Counted from the stretch's first letter, positions 16,925 to 26,046 are shown. The stretch is DNA of 64,000 bases from Deltaproteobacteria bacterium (GCA_030694465.1 JAUXYJ010000074.1:34582-98581); one strand, 5' to 3'. Translations and numbers: made by a program. The notes: generated by a model not told the origin, from the letters alone.

Positions 16925-17026
16925 GTCCTGTGATTCTCCGTGTCATCGAAAGGGGATGTGCCCATTGCGTTGGGCGGCTTCGTTGTGGGGTGGTCCGTCA
17001 GATGCCCCACAGGGTAGACTCTGCCG

Positions 17027-18190
17027 GTGTTTTGCCCAGCATGTGGGACTCCGTTGCCCGAGTCTGCAAAGTTTTGTCTTGAGTGCGGTGAGCGGATGGC
17101 CTCGTTTGCGCCTGCGATCACGGCGCCCTCACACACGCACGCTGCGAGCGCTGCCGTTGCCACGAGCGCCTCGAGCGACTCGCCGCCTGCGAGCGTGTCG
17201 GGTGCGTCGCGCGTCGTAAAGACCACCGCGACCACCATGAGTGGTGAGAAAATCGAGGTCTATGTCAACCCCGATGGCGGCGACGAGATCGTGCTGCCCA
17301 TCAAGGGACCGTCCAAGCGCTCGTTGGTCATGGGCGGCCTCGTGCTGGTCGTGCTCGGGGCAGGGGCAGGGGGCGCGTCGGCTTGGCGGGCATTTCGCTC
17401 ACGGACGCCCGTCGCGGCGGCCCAAGCGCTGGTCCCCGAGACCACGGTCACCCTGATGGAGATGCCTCAGCTCGTACCGCAACGCGAGAACGCCGCGGGC
17501 GCAGCGGGGGCTGGGGGGGCTGTGGGGGCGGCTCAGCGAGGCACCGGGGCACCGCGCGGGGCAGGCTCGCCCAACGCAGCGCGGGGCACTTCGGCCAACG
17601 GAGCCGCTGGATCCGCTGACACTGAAGAACCCGAAAATACTGCAAATTCGCAGACCGTTCCGACTTCTTCGGGCACCCCGCGTGTGCCTTCTGCCGCGAC
17701 GCGCCCGACCGCAACAGCAGGCAACACGGCCGCAGCGCCGACTCCCACCACCGCGCGACCGGCCACGGGCAACACCGCCGCAAACGCCACCCCAGACCCT
17801 CTCCCGCGCAACCAGGCGATTGGCACCGAAGGATCGGGTCTTGCGGGGCCGCGTGGGCCCTCGGTGGGGGGCTACTCCGAGGGCGAGCAGACAGACGCGA
17901 CGGGCACCGCGGACCCGCGCTCGTTTACCTTTGTGTATCGGCACTACCGATCGCAGGTCACGAGCTGTCACTCGAACCTCACGCGCAGCGGAGTCGAGAT
18001 CGCCGGGCGTATTCGCCTGCGAATCCGCTTATCAACCGAAGGTCACGTGCGCACCACGCGCGTCCTCGAGAACACCACCCACAGCGATCCCCTCGCAGAG
18101 TGTGTGCAGGAGCGTATTCGCTTGTGGCGCTATCCTGCGCCCGTCGGCGGCGAGGTCGAGTTTGAGTACAACCTCGCGTTCGGAGGCTGA
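17027..18190 (+). CDS. Zinc-ribbon membrane protein with AgmX/PglI-type C-terminal domain
   Basis: GTG start, with the reading frame opening directly on a zinc ribbon (F-C-P-A-C-G and F-C-L-E-C-G, four Cys within residues 1-25). A single transmembrane helix sits at about 103-120. A long Ala/Gly/Thr/Pro-rich periplasmic stretch follows (about 140-300), then a C-terminal ~90-residue domain (Y-R-S-Q-V-T-S-C-H-S-N-L, then E-C-V-Q-E-R-I-R-L-W-R-Y-P-A-P). The last part resembles the AgmX/PglI C-terminal (TonB-like) domain of gliding and adventurous-motility proteins in myxobacteria. AgmX-type proteins link the cytoplasm to the envelope, and this topology fits, but no motility genes adjoin it. Confidence 0.75.
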   Translation: MFCPACGTPLPESAKFCLECGERMASFAPAITAPSHTHAASAAVATSASSDSPPASVSGASRVVKTTATTMSGEKIEVYVNPDGGDEIVLPIKGPSKRSLVMGGLVLVVLGAGAGGASAWRAFRSRTPVAAAQALVPETTVTLMEMPQLVPQRENAAGAAGAGGAVGAAQRGTGAPRGAGSPNAARGTSANGAAGSADTEEPENTANSQTVPTSSGTPRVPSAATRPTATAGNTAAAPTPTTARPATGNTAANATPDPLPRNQAIGTEGSGLAGPRGPSVGGYSEGEQTDATGTADPRSFTFVYRHYRSQVTSCHSNLTRSGVEIAGRIRLRIRLSTEGHVRTTRVLENTTHSDPLAECVQERIRLWRYPAPVGGEVEFEYNLAFGG

Positions 18191-18256
18191 GCGCGTCGGC
18201 GTTGTGCTCAGTTGCCCTTGGCGAAGCGCGGCGAGAGCGGTAGAACGCGCGTCGCC

Positions 18257-19024
18257 ATGAAACTCGAAGATCTCAAGATCATTGTGACGGGCGCCGCACG
18301 CGGCATGGGACGACACTTTTGCATGCAGCTGGCGCAAGCCGGCGCGCAGGTCGCAGCAGCAGACGTAGACCTCGAAGGTCTCGCGTCGCTCGCCAGCGAA
18401 TCTGCAGGTGCAAAGGGCAAGATTCACACACGCAAGCTCAACGTGGCCGACGAAGCCGAAGTGGGCGAGTACGTCGAGTGGGCCCACGAAGCGATGGGTG
18501 GACTCAACGGCTTGATCAACAACGCGGGCATTCTGCGTGACGGATTGCTGGTCAAAAAAGCACGTGACACCGGCGAGATCACCAAGCTCACCAAGGATCA
18601 GTGGGACGCCGTCATCGGTGTGAACCTCACGGGCGCGACCCTGATGGTGCGTGACGTGGTCGCGAAGATGGCAACTACCGGCCAAAAGCCAGGGATTGTG
18701 GTCAACATCTCTTCGATCGCGCGGCACGGCAACCGTGGCCAGAGCAACTACACCGCAGCCAAGGCCGCTTTGGCCGCGAACACCGTGACCTGGTCGCGTG
18801 AGTTCGGTGTGTTTGGGATCCGCGTGTGCGCGATCGCTCCGGGCATGATCGAGACGCCCATGACCCAGGGCATGAACCAAAAGGCCCGAGACGCGTTGGT
18901 CGCAGCGATCCCCGTGGCACGCATCGGTTTGCCCGAGGACATCTGGTTGGGCGTGAAGTTCTGCATTGAGTGCGACTACGCCAACGGGCGCACGTACGAC
19001 ATCGACGGCGGGCTCTCGATGTAG
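18257..19024 (+). CDS. Short-chain dehydrogenase/reductase
   Basis: The start is taken at the ATG at 18257 (M-K-L-E-D), giving 255 residues; the frame is open back to 18212. Cofactor motif T-G-A-A-R-G-M-G (11-18), N-N-A-G (88-91), and catalytic Ser (152/153), Tyr165 and Lys169 in S-x12-Y-x3-K spacing. The C-terminus A-N-G-R-T-Y-D-I-D-G-G is typical of the SDR/FabG-like group. D-V-D after strand 2 leaves NAD versus NADP preference unclear. The substrate is not determinable from context; the next gene, a phosphotransferase, is 29 bp downstream on the same strand. Confidence 0.88.
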   Translation: MKLEDLKIIVTGAARGMGRHFCMQLAQAGAQVAAADVDLEGLASLASESAGAKGKIHTRKLNVADEAEVGEYVEWAHEAMGGLNGLINNAGILRDGLLVKKARDTGEITKLTKDQWDAVIGVNLTGATLMVRDVVAKMATTGQKPGIVVNISSIARHGNRGQSNYTAAKAALAANTVTWSREFGVFGIRVCAIAPGMIETPMTQGMNQKARDALVAAIPVARIGLPEDIWLGVKFCIECDYANGRTYDIDGGLSM

Positions 19025-19053
19025 TCCCGGTGCGCGTAGACTGAGCCAAGGCT

Positions 19054-20040
19054 ATGCACTACGCGCACACACTGCCAACGCTCACGCACGCAGACGCAGA
19101 AGAGATCCTGCGTGAGCCCGTGTTTTCGGTCACACCCTTGGGGCAGGGGGCCCGCGCGCGCGTCTACCGCGTCGAGAGCGAAGAGGGCGCTGTGCGAGTG
19201 CTGCGAGTGAGCTCGCGAGACACCTCGCGTGCGGCACGTGAAGCGTACGTGTACGAGCGGTTTCGCGAGAGCGGATGCCTCGATCAAGTCGTCGTGTTGC
19301 CAGCGATTCGAGTGCAGCATGGCGCGCTCGCGCAGCGCTTCGAGGTGGTCTCGCAGCGAGAAGTACGAGGACAGCCCTTGGGCGCCGCGTTGCGTGGATT
19401 GTTGCCACGCGATCAAGACCATTACTTCGCAGCCATGGGGCGAGGGCTCGCTGTGGTTCATGGGCACACGGTCACGCGCGCGGGGCTCTTGCAGGGCGGC
19501 GAGGGCAGCTTTGTACGTTGGACGCAGTGCTTTGAGACCATGGCGGACGACGCGCTGGAGGCCCTTAGGATTTCGCCCTTAGCATCTCTCGTCGATCCCG
19601 CCCGCGCGACCCTCACGAGGCTGCGTGGGAGCCTCGTAGAGCCGCCCTCGCTGCGGTTGCTCCACGGCGACGCGCAGCCCATGAACGTGCTCGTCCACGC
19701 CGGCAAGATCGTCGCGTGGCTTGACTGGGAGTTCGCCATGGGGGGCGACCCCTTGTTTGAGCTCGCGTACGTCGAGACGCTCTTTGAGTCGGGCTGGGCG
19801 TCGTGGGCTACCGAGGTCCAGAGAGCCTCGTGGCGCGAGTATTTTTGCAGGGGATACGGCGATGATCCCCTCGCACGTGTGCCTGCCATCGCGCTCCAGT
19901 ACGCGCTCGTTCATGCGTTGCGCGCGACAGAGTTCTCGAGCGTGATGGCTCCGAGTCTCGCGCCCGCGCTACGTCTCGCGAGCGAGCGTGGGATGCGCAG
20001 CCGCATCGAGTCCATCATGGGCCGCGCAGCGCAGGGCTAG
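19054..20040 (+). CDS. Aminoglycoside-phosphotransferase-family kinase
   Basis: 328 residues with the APH/choline-kinase fold. The N-terminal ATP site has an irregular glycine region L-G-Q-G-A-R-A-R-V-Y (29-38). The catalytic motif is H-G-D-A-Q-P-M-N (204-211) and the metal-binding motif L-D-W-E (223-226). The R-x-S-S-R-D-T-S-R-A-A-R-E-A segment near 52-65 is a normal lobe feature. Such proteins phosphorylate small hydroxylated metabolites; nothing here points to antibiotic resistance. A Shine-Dalgarno AAGG precedes the ATG. Its stop shares CTAG with the stop of the convergent DUF2378-like gene. Confidence 0.82.
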   Translation: MHYAHTLPTLTHADAEEILREPVFSVTPLGQGARARVYRVESEEGAVRVLRVSSRDTSRAAREAYVYERFRESGCLDQVVVLPAIRVQHGALAQRFEVVSQREVRGQPLGAALRGLLPRDQDHYFAAMGRGLAVVHGHTVTRAGLLQGGEGSFVRWTQCFETMADDALEALRISPLASLVDPARATLTRLRGSLVEPPSLRLLHGDAQPMNVLVHAGKIVAWLDWEFAMGGDPLFELAYVETLFESGWASWATEVQRASWREYFCRGYGDDPLARVPAIALQYALVHALRATEFSSVMAPSLAPALRLASERGMRSRIESIMGRAAQG

Positions 20041-20765
20041 CTCCACACGAGCACAAAGTCCGACAGGGTCGGGGTGTACAGCGCGACGCGTGATTTGCAG
20101 TGTTTTCCCCCGGCGCATTCGAGCGCTGCGCGGAGGCTCTCTGCCCGAAATTCGACAAGGAGCTGCGTATACAAGTGCGGCGCGTAGTGCATCCGAATGC
20201 ACGCCATCCCAGCGGTCGATTCTCGCAGCTCGATTCGTGTCCCGCGACGCAGGGCGCTCCATCGCTTCTCGAGTCCGCTGAGCAATCGCTCGGGCGACAT
20301 GAGCACGAACAAAATGCGATACAACGCTGTGTTGAGCAGCGCTTTGGTCTGAGCATACGCAGCCTCATGCATCACCCGAGGGTTGCCCGTCCGCGCCACC
20401 TGAAGATCGAAGATCGCCAACATCAGCGCGTTAAAATGAGCCTCGCGGACCCAGGTGCTCACCGCAGGGGGATTGCGCACCAGCGAGAGCAGCTCAGCCG
20501 GAAAAATCTCAGCGTCTTGTAGCGTCGTATGTGCCGCTACTTCGCGCACGAGCGAGCCTTTGACCTCGTACTCGGGACACGAGTCGAGGCCTCGCGGGAG
20601 CGCTTCGACGAACCGGGCCAGCGACGGGAGGTCTTTGTGCACAGCCAGCGAGGACGCTTCGCGAGGGTTCACCTCGGAGAGGTTTGCATTTTTGCTCAGC
20701 GGACGCACAGCCTCCGTGAACCAACCTGTTCGACCGCGCGCATGCCTCGTGTACATTGCGCTCAC
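20037..20765 (-). CDS. DUF2378-like (TIGR02265-type) myxobacterial protein
   Basis: 242 residues if the ATG at 20765 is used. V-K-G-S-L-V-R-E-V, the helical middle (W-V-R-E-A-H-F-N-A-L-M-L-A-I-F-D) and L-M-S-P-E-R-L-L-S-G-L-E-K-R-W-S-A-L-R-R-G resemble the DUF2378 family, which is expanded almost only in myxobacteria and has no known function. The first ~60 residues are unlike that family, and the annotated start is 7 bp from the divergent trhO start. The true start is probably internal (for example GTG near 20639), leaving room for promoters. No catalytic motif seen. Confidence 0.55.
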   Translation of the reverse strand: MSAMYTRHARGRTGWFTEAVRPLSKNANLSEVNPREASSLAVHKDLPSLARFVEALPRGLDSCPEYEVKGSLVREVAAHTTLQDAEIFPAELLSLVRNPPAVSTWVREAHFNALMLAIFDLQVARTGNPRVMHEAAYAQTKALLNTALYRILFVLMSPERLLSGLEKRWSALRRGTRIELRESTAGMACIRMHYAPHLYTQLLVEFRAESLRAALECAGGKHCKSRVALYTPTLSDFVLVWS

Positions 20766-20772
20766 AGCGCCG

Positions 20773-21534
20773 ATGTCATTGTTTTGCCATATCGCGGCTT
20801 ACCGCTTTGTTCAGCTCGAAGACCCCGCCCATTGGCGCGAGCAAATCCTCACACACGCCAGCGCGAACGGTGTGCTGGGGACCGTATTGCTCGCCGAAGA
20901 GGGCATCAATGTGATGCTCAGCGCACCCATGGACGCGATGGACACGTTTTGGTCTTGGCTGTGCGCGCAGCCGCCCTTTGCGGGGCTCGAGGGCAAGCGA
21001 TCGTACGCAGACAACGTGGGATTTCGCAGGCTCATTGTGAAGGTTAAGCCCGAGATCATCCGCATGAACGAGCGCGGTGTGAAGCCGCAAGAAGGGCGCG
21101 CTCCTGCGGTGGATGCGCAGACGTTGCGTCGCTGGCTCGACGCAGGACACGACGACCACGGACACCCCGTAGTGACCCTGGACACGCGCAACGCGTTCGA
21201 GGTCGAGTACGGACGATTTCGCGGCGCCGTGACGATGGAGATCGAGCGCTTTGGGCAGTTTCCGGCCGAGGTCGAGAGGCTGCGTGACAAGCTCGCGGGG
21301 CACACAGTCGTGAGCTACTGTACGGGCGGAATCCGCTGCGAAAAAGCAGCGATTTATCTGCAAGAGATCGGCGTCCCTGAGGTCTATCAGCTCGACGGAG
21401 GCATCTTGCGCTACTTCGAGCGCGAGGGCGGCGCGCACTACGAAGGCACCTGCTTTGTCTTCGACGATCGCATCGCGGTAGAGCCCTCGCTCGAGGCCGT
21501 GATCAAGACCCCCGAGAACGCGCGCAGATCATGA
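20773..21534 (+). CDS. trhO: Rhodanese-related tRNA uridine-34 hydroxylase TrhO (UPF0176)
   Basis: TrhO hydroxylates uridine 34 of tRNAs, the first step to 5-methoxyuridine-type wobble modifications. The ATG at 20773 gives 253 residues. An N-terminal acylphosphatase-like region (L-A-E-E-G-I-N-V-M-L at 40-49) precedes a rhodanese domain with T-L-D-T-R-N-A-F-E (135-143) and active-site C-T-G-G-I-R-C-E-K (183-191; Cys183 catalytic, Cys189 conserved). These are diagnostic of YceA/TrhO. The frame is open far upstream, but that part overlaps the divergent gene. Its stop overlaps the next gene's ATG (ATGA). Confidence 0.93.
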   Translation: MSLFCHIAAYRFVQLEDPAHWREQILTHASANGVLGTVLLAEEGINVMLSAPMDAMDTFWSWLCAQPPFAGLEGKRSYADNVGFRRLIVKVKPEIIRMNERGVKPQEGRAPAVDAQTLRRWLDAGHDDHGHPVVTLDTRNAFEVEYGRFRGAVTMEIERFGQFPAEVERLRDKLAGHTVVSYCTGGIRCEKAAIYLQEIGVPEVYQLDGGILRYFEREGGAHYEGTCFVFDDRIAVEPSLEAVIKTPENARRS

Positions 21535-22736
21535 GCACCACGGGGGAGAAGTCCGTGTCGGTGATTGCACGCGTCGCGAAGACACGTCGGCGCGTGGCCA
21601 CGTTGCTCAGCCTCGGCGTGGTGACCGTGTTTGCGAGCGTGTGCTCGATGTTTGGTGTTTTGGGCCTGCTCTCTCACTTGGGAGGCTTCTTCTGGGTGCT
21701 CTTCTTGGGGTTTTCTGTGGCCGTGTTCGCAGCGCGCCGCGTGTTGCAAGGCTTCTCTAAGCCGCGCGAAGAGAGGCTCACGTTCGACACGGACGGCACC
21801 CTGAGCGTCGGTGCCGTGCGCTACGACTGGCGTGATGTTCGATGGAGTGACCGCCACGAAGGCCCCCCCGAGCGTCTTGAGCTTGGGCTGGGCAGCGGCG
21901 AGACCATCCGATTCGAAATGCCTGAAGGATCCCTGAAGAATATTAACACGGTCGTCCCTCTCGATGCCCTACGCAGCGTGATGAAGCTGCGCGAGGCGCG
22001 CGCGCAGTTTCTTAGCTACGCGTTTGTGCTTCCGGTGCTGCTCTTGATGGCGATGGGAAGCGCCGTGAGACACGCCGAGCCGTCCCTCGATGCAGCGACC
22101 GCGGTGGTCAGTCTCGCCGCTGCGATCGCGCTGTTTTGGGTCTTTCACACGCGCTTTTTGGGAGTAGATGTCACCGTAGGCGCGGACGGCGTGCTCTTGC
22201 GTACGTTGCTTTTTTCTCGCTTGATTCGCTGGAAATCCATCGATCGGCTGACCATGGACACGCTCTATGTCCATCTTCATTTGCGCGACGGCCGCAGTCG
22301 CAGGGTGTGGCTCGGACACGACCGTGGCCCAAGCGCGCACGTGGTCGTTGACCGCATCAAGACCGCGCTCCAGCGCTCACGTCAAGAAGCCTCGCGCCAA
22401 GCACGCGACGCGCTTGCCCGTGGTAATCGCAGCTTTGATCAATGGCAGCAAGACCTCCAAGAGCTAGCCAATTTGCACGCAAACTATCGTGCCACGGTGA
22501 TCTCTGACGAGTCCCTCCGTGCGGTGCTTCAGGACGGCGAGTCCACGACGGAGCTCCGTATGGCCGCGGCGCTCGTGTTGCGCGCACGTCACGGAGACGC
22601 CGTGAGCACCGAGCTCCGCGCGGTCGCAGACGCGCTCGTAGACCCCACAGCGCAGAGCGCTCTGCGCGTAGTGACCGAGAATACCCTCGACCCCGTGCGC
22701 ATCGAGAGCGCACTTTTGCGAGTAAAAAATCAGTGA
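21531..22736 (+). CDS. Membrane protein, tandem family member 1 (PH-like and HEAT-like regions)
   Basis: First of three tandem paralogues. 401 residues. Two hydrophobic hairpins, at about 22-65 and 160-205, flank a beta-rich region with F-D-T-D-G-T-L-S-V-G and Y-D-W-R-D-V-R-W. A second such region (V-T-V-G-A-D-G-V-L-L-R, I-R-W-K-S-I) follows the second hairpin, and both resemble bacterial PH-like (bPH) domains. The final ~110 residues are helical, with F-D-Q-W-Q-Q-D-L and E-L-R-M-A-A-A-L-V-L-R-A-R-H-G-D. Translationally coupled to trhO (ATGA) and to the next paralogue (GTGA). Function unknown. Confidence 0.7.
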   Translation: MSTTGEKSVSVIARVAKTRRRVATLLSLGVVTVFASVCSMFGVLGLLSHLGGFFWVLFLGFSVAVFAARRVLQGFSKPREERLTFDTDGTLSVGAVRYDWRDVRWSDRHEGPPERLELGLGSGETIRFEMPEGSLKNINTVVPLDALRSVMKLREARAQFLSYAFVLPVLLLMAMGSAVRHAEPSLDAATAVVSLAAAIALFWVFHTRFLGVDVTVGADGVLLRTLLFSRLIRWKSIDRLTMDTLYVHLHLRDGRSRRVWLGHDRGPSAHVVVDRIKTALQRSRQEASRQARDALARGNRSFDQWQQDLQELANLHANYRATVISDESLRAVLQDGESTTELRMAAALVLRARHGDAVSTELRAVADALVDPTAQSALRVVTENTLDPVRIESALLRVKNQ

Positions 22737-23944
22737 ATGGTCAGAATTCAGAGAAGCCGAAGTCACTCACGATGCAGGCTGAGGTCGCGACGACTCACAG
22801 GCGCCTAGGCACCTTGGTGAGTCTCGCTTCGGTGGCCTCGTTTGCGGTGCTTGTCGGGATGCTTTGTCTGCGCGATCCGAGCCTCGGCACCGACGCGAAA
22901 TGGCTCGCCTTCATGATGTTTGTGGGCGTCGCGGGTCTGTTCGGCGGTCTCGGCGGCCTCGCAAATCCCATGTTTCCCAAGACCGAGACCGTACAGTTCG
23001 GCGAGGATGGGACGCTCACGATCGGAGATAAGCGATTTGATTGGCACAAGGTCCGATGGAGTCGGCTTGACGAAGGCAGCATCGAGAGCCTCACGATCGG
23101 TCTGCCCAACGGCGAAGAGGCGCGGATGAACCTCCCCCAGGGGTCGCTCGCGCAAATCCGCGAGCTCGTCTCGTTCGAGGGGATGCGCAGTGAGATGAAG
23201 CTCAGGCACCTCCATCGGCAGGCACTGGCAGGCATCTTCATCTTGCCGTTGATGCTCACGTGCGGGGTGGCGCTCGTTGGGGCGGTCTCTTCGTTTTCTG
23301 TGCTCAACATGGTCCTCGGGCTCGCGCTCGGTGGGCTGGGATATGCCGCGGGATACAAGCGCATCGAGGGGGTCGACATCACCGTGGGATCCGAGGGATT
23401 TGTTCTGCGAGAGCGGCTGTTTTCTCAGTTCATTCGCTGGCGAGACCTTCAGGACTTTTACGGCACAGACTACGGGCTGGTGATCACTTTTCTCGATGGC
23501 AGCGTGCGCAAGGTGAAACTCGACTATGACTCGGGTCCTAAACCCGAGCAGGTCGTCGAGCGCATGACCAAAGCGTTTAACGACTCGCGTCTGAGCGTGT
23601 CGCGTGACGTCCGCGACACCCTCGCGCGCGGCGATCGCACGTTTGACCAATGGCACCAAGCGCTCACTTCGCTTGCGAATTCGCAGGGGGATTTTCGCTC
23701 TGCGCCGATCCCGGACGAGGCGCTTCGCGTGGTCCTTCAAGACGGCGAGTCCAACGCAGAGCTCCGCATGGCCGCCGCGCTCGTGCTGCGCGCACGTCAC
23801 GGAGACGCCGTGAGCACCGAGCTGCGCGCGGTGGCCGAGGGGCTCGTCGAGCCCGATGCGCAACAAGCGCTGCGCGTAGTGACCGAGAATACCCTCGACC
23901 CAGTGCGCATCGAGAGTGCGCTCTCGCGAGTGAAAAATCAGTGA
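22733..23944 (+). CDS. Membrane protein, tandem family member 2
   Basis: 403 residues, GTG start overlapping the stop of member 1 by 4 bp. It has the same architecture: TM hairpin, F-G-E-D-G-T-L-T-I-G / F-D-W-H-K-V-R-W-S beta block, TM hairpin, I-T-V-G-S-E-G-F-V-L-R / I-R-W-R-D-L block, then helical tail F-D-Q-W-H-Q-A-L. The first half is strongly diverged from member 1, while the last ~60 codons are nearly the same at DNA level. Function unknown; co-translation with its paralogues suggests they may form one membrane assembly. Confidence 0.7.
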   Translation: MNGQNSEKPKSLTMQAEVATTHRRLGTLVSLASVASFAVLVGMLCLRDPSLGTDAKWLAFMMFVGVAGLFGGLGGLANPMFPKTETVQFGEDGTLTIGDKRFDWHKVRWSRLDEGSIESLTIGLPNGEEARMNLPQGSLAQIRELVSFEGMRSEMKLRHLHRQALAGIFILPLMLTCGVALVGAVSSFSVLNMVLGLALGGLGYAAGYKRIEGVDITVGSEGFVLRERLFSQFIRWRDLQDFYGTDYGLVITFLDGSVRKVKLDYDSGPKPEQVVERMTKAFNDSRLSVSRDVRDTLARGDRTFDQWHQALTSLANSQGDFRSAPIPDEALRVVLQDGESNAELRMAAALVLRARHGDAVSTELRAVAEGLVEPDAQQALRVVTENTLDPVRIESALSRVKNQ

Positions 23945-24016
23945 AATGGTTTGTTCATTGGGCAGCGTGCAGTGCTTGTGGGGCTCTTCAAGAGTAACCA
24001 CACTCGGGGGCCAACG

Positions 24017-25216
24017 ATGACGGACCAACCCCCGACGGTGGTGACAATCCACGCGACAGTGCGGCGCGTTCGCCATCGGGCAGCCAACCTGCTTACGCTC
24101 CTCAGCGTGCTCGCAGGGTCGTCGATGTGCCTGCTGTCTTTGCTGGGTGAAATCCCTATCATTTCACCGTCAAGCGTCGGCATCATGATGCTCACGCTGC
24201 CCTTCGCGACGCTCATCGCGAACATCTTTCTCCGCTACCCAACCCATCGCAGCGACCAGCCACTGCAGATCGCGTCGGACGGGACGCTGCAGCTCGGCAA
24301 TAGCACCTACAACTGGCGCAAGTTTGTCTGGAGCAGTCTCACCCGTGGTGGTTCGCTCGAGACGCTGACCGCCAAGCTCGAATACGGCGACGAAATCACC
24401 TGCGAATTGCCCGCCGGATCTGTAGAGCAGATCTTGTCGGTCGCGCCCATTTTGGGCCTCCGAAGCGAGATGAAGCTCCGGCGGATCTTTCACCAGATCC
24501 TGAGCTTGATGCTCTTGTTGCCCTGGCTGCTTGGGGCGTGCATCGCGATCGCGTCGGCGGTTGTGCCTATCGCGTCGCTCTCGCCGATCGTGGGTTTGGT
24601 CACAGGGACAGCCCTCTTCGTACTGTTTTACCGACGTTGGCTCGGAGTCGATTTGACCATCGGGACCGACGGCCTGATGATCCGCACGCATTTCACGCGT
24701 CGTCTGGTTCGCTGGGCGGACATCACAAGCATCGTCGACGCAGGCACGCTCGTGCTTACGCTCCGAGACGGCACTTCGCGTAGCATTTGGCTCGGCCATG
24801 ACAGTGGGCCCGAGCGGCACGTGGTCTTCGAGCGCATCCAAAGCGCGCTTGCCCTCGCGGGCCGCGAGGCCTCTGCGCAGGTCCGCGCGTCCCTCGCACG
24901 GGGCTCGCGCACGTTTGACCAATGGCATCAAGCGCTCACGATGCTAGCCCATTCGCAGGATGACTATAGGTCTGTTTCTCTCTCCGACCAAGCCCTGCGC
25001 GCAGTGCTTTGCGACAGCGAGTCCACCGCGGAGCTCCGCATGGCCGCGGCGCTGGTCCTGCGTGCGCGCCACGGGGACGCGGTGGCCACCGAGCTCCGCG
25101 CGGTCGCCGAGGGGCTCGTCGAGCCCGATGCGCAACAAGCGCTGCGTGTCGTGAGCGACGAGACGCTGGACCCAGTGCGCATCGAGAGTGTGCTCTCGCG
25201 GGTGAAATCCCAGTGA
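24017..25216 (+). CDS. Membrane protein, tandem family member 3
   Basis: The start is taken at the ATG at 24017 (GGGGG 6-10 bases upstream); the frame is open from a TTG at 23951. About 399 residues with the same layout as members 1 and 2: I-A-S-D-G-T-L-Q-L-G / Y-N-W-R-K-F-V-W, TM hairpin, L-T-I-G-T-D-G-L-M-I-R / V-R-W-A-D-I, tail F-D-Q-W-H-Q-A-L. A ~70-bp gap to member 2 replaces the 4-bp overlap seen between 1 and 2, so it may be less tightly coupled. Convergent with the crotonase gene, with 2 bp between stops. Confidence 0.7.
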   Translation: MTDQPPTVVTIHATVRRVRHRAANLLTLLSVLAGSSMCLLSLLGEIPIISPSSVGIMMLTLPFATLIANIFLRYPTHRSDQPLQIASDGTLQLGNSTYNWRKFVWSSLTRGGSLETLTAKLEYGDEITCELPAGSVEQILSVAPILGLRSEMKLRRIFHQILSLMLLLPWLLGACIAIASAVVPIASLSPIVGLVTGTALFVLFYRRWLGVDLTIGTDGLMIRTHFTRRLVRWADITSIVDAGTLVLTLRDGTSRSIWLGHDSGPERHVVFERIQSALALAGREASAQVRASLARGSRTFDQWHQALTMLAHSQDDYRSVSLSDQALRAVLCDSESTAELRMAAALVLRARHGDAVATELRAVAEGLVEPDAQQALRVVSDETLDPVRIESVLSRVKSQ

Positions 25217-25218
25217 CC

Positions 25219-26046
25219 TCAGCGTCCCTCGAAGTTGGGTTCGCGCTTCTCCATCCACGCGCTCAGCGCCTCGCGTAGGTCTTCGCTGGGCAAAAAAGCA
25301 GCGTTGTACAGCGCGACGTGCCGGAGGCTCTCGCGAGCCTCTCGCTCGCTGCGGTCGTTGAGCACGTGCTTGATCCCCTGCACGGTCAAGGGCGGGTTCT
25401 TTGCGATGCGCTCGGCCATCGACTGCGCCGAGGCAAACAGTGCCTCTGGCGAGGCGCTCAGGCGCGATACAAGACCTGCTCGGAGGGCAGTCTCGGCGTC
25501 GATGTCATCGCCGGTGAGGCACCACTCGCGCGCGAGCCCCTGCCCGACGATCATGGGCAAGCGCGCGAGCGTGCCCACGTCCGCAACAATCGCCAAGCGC
25601 ACTTCGCGTACACTGAACGTCGCATCTGTGCTGCAAATTCGCACGTCGCATGCGGTCGCTAGGTCTACGCCACCACCAAGACAGTGGCCCGCGATGGCGG
25701 CGATCACGGGCTTGCGACACGCGGCCACGGCGTCTGCAGCCGCCTGCATCTGCACGATGGTGTCGTAGAGCTTTCGGCGCGCGGTCACAAGCGAGGGCTC
25801 GAGTAACAGAGGCGCGAGCTCACCGGCCATGGCACCAAGATCAAGGCCCGTTGAGAAGTGAGCGCCTTCGCCACGGAGCAGCACAACACGCACCGTGTCG
25901 TCCGCGTCGAGCTGTGCAAACACTTGCGGAAACTCACGCCAATAGGCAGGCCCCATCCGTGGCGCCTTGCCCGTCGCGCGCATGGTGACCGTGGCAATGT
26001 GGTGCTTGATCTCTACCGTGACACTCTCGTACGTATCGTTGGGCAT
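25219..26046 (-). CDS. Crotonase-family enzyme, dienoyl-CoA isomerase type
   Basis: 275 residues of the enoyl-CoA hydratase/isomerase fold. Oxyanion-hole segments H-F-S-T-G-L-D-L (63-70) and G-H-C-L-G-G-G-V-D-L (120-129). The acidic pair, E149 in V-R-E-V and D156 in I-V-A-D-V-G-T-L, and the string A-D-V-G-T-L-A-R-L-P match delta3,5-delta2,4-dienoyl-CoA isomerases rather than plain hydratases. It would act in beta-oxidation of unsaturated acyl-CoAs. The next gene on the opposite strand is a dienelactone hydrolase; no other fatty-acid genes adjoin it. ATG start with CCACCC before it and no strong Shine-Dalgarno. Confidence 0.88.
   Translation of the reverse strand: MPNDTYESVTVEIKHHIATVTMRATGKAPRMGPAYWREFPQVFAQLDADDTVRVVLLRGEGAHFSTGLDLGAMAGELAPLLLEPSLVTARRKLYDTIVQMQAAADAVAACRKPVIAAIAGHCLGGGVDLATACDVRICSTDATFSVREVRLAIVADVGTLARLPMIVGQGLAREWCLTGDDIDAETALRAGLVSRLSASPEALFASAQSMAERIAKNPPLTVQGIKHVLNDRSEREARESLRHVALYNAAFLPSEDLREALSAWMEKREPNFEGR

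Noticed and set aside
19054..20040. Antibiotic-resistance aminoglycoside kinase
   Set aside because: Only the general APH fold is present; no resistance context or subfamily motif seen.
22805..24076. 423-codon minus-strand frame across two paralogue genes
   Set aside because: Antisense to the tandem membrane genes with no motif or signal; typical high-GC shadow.
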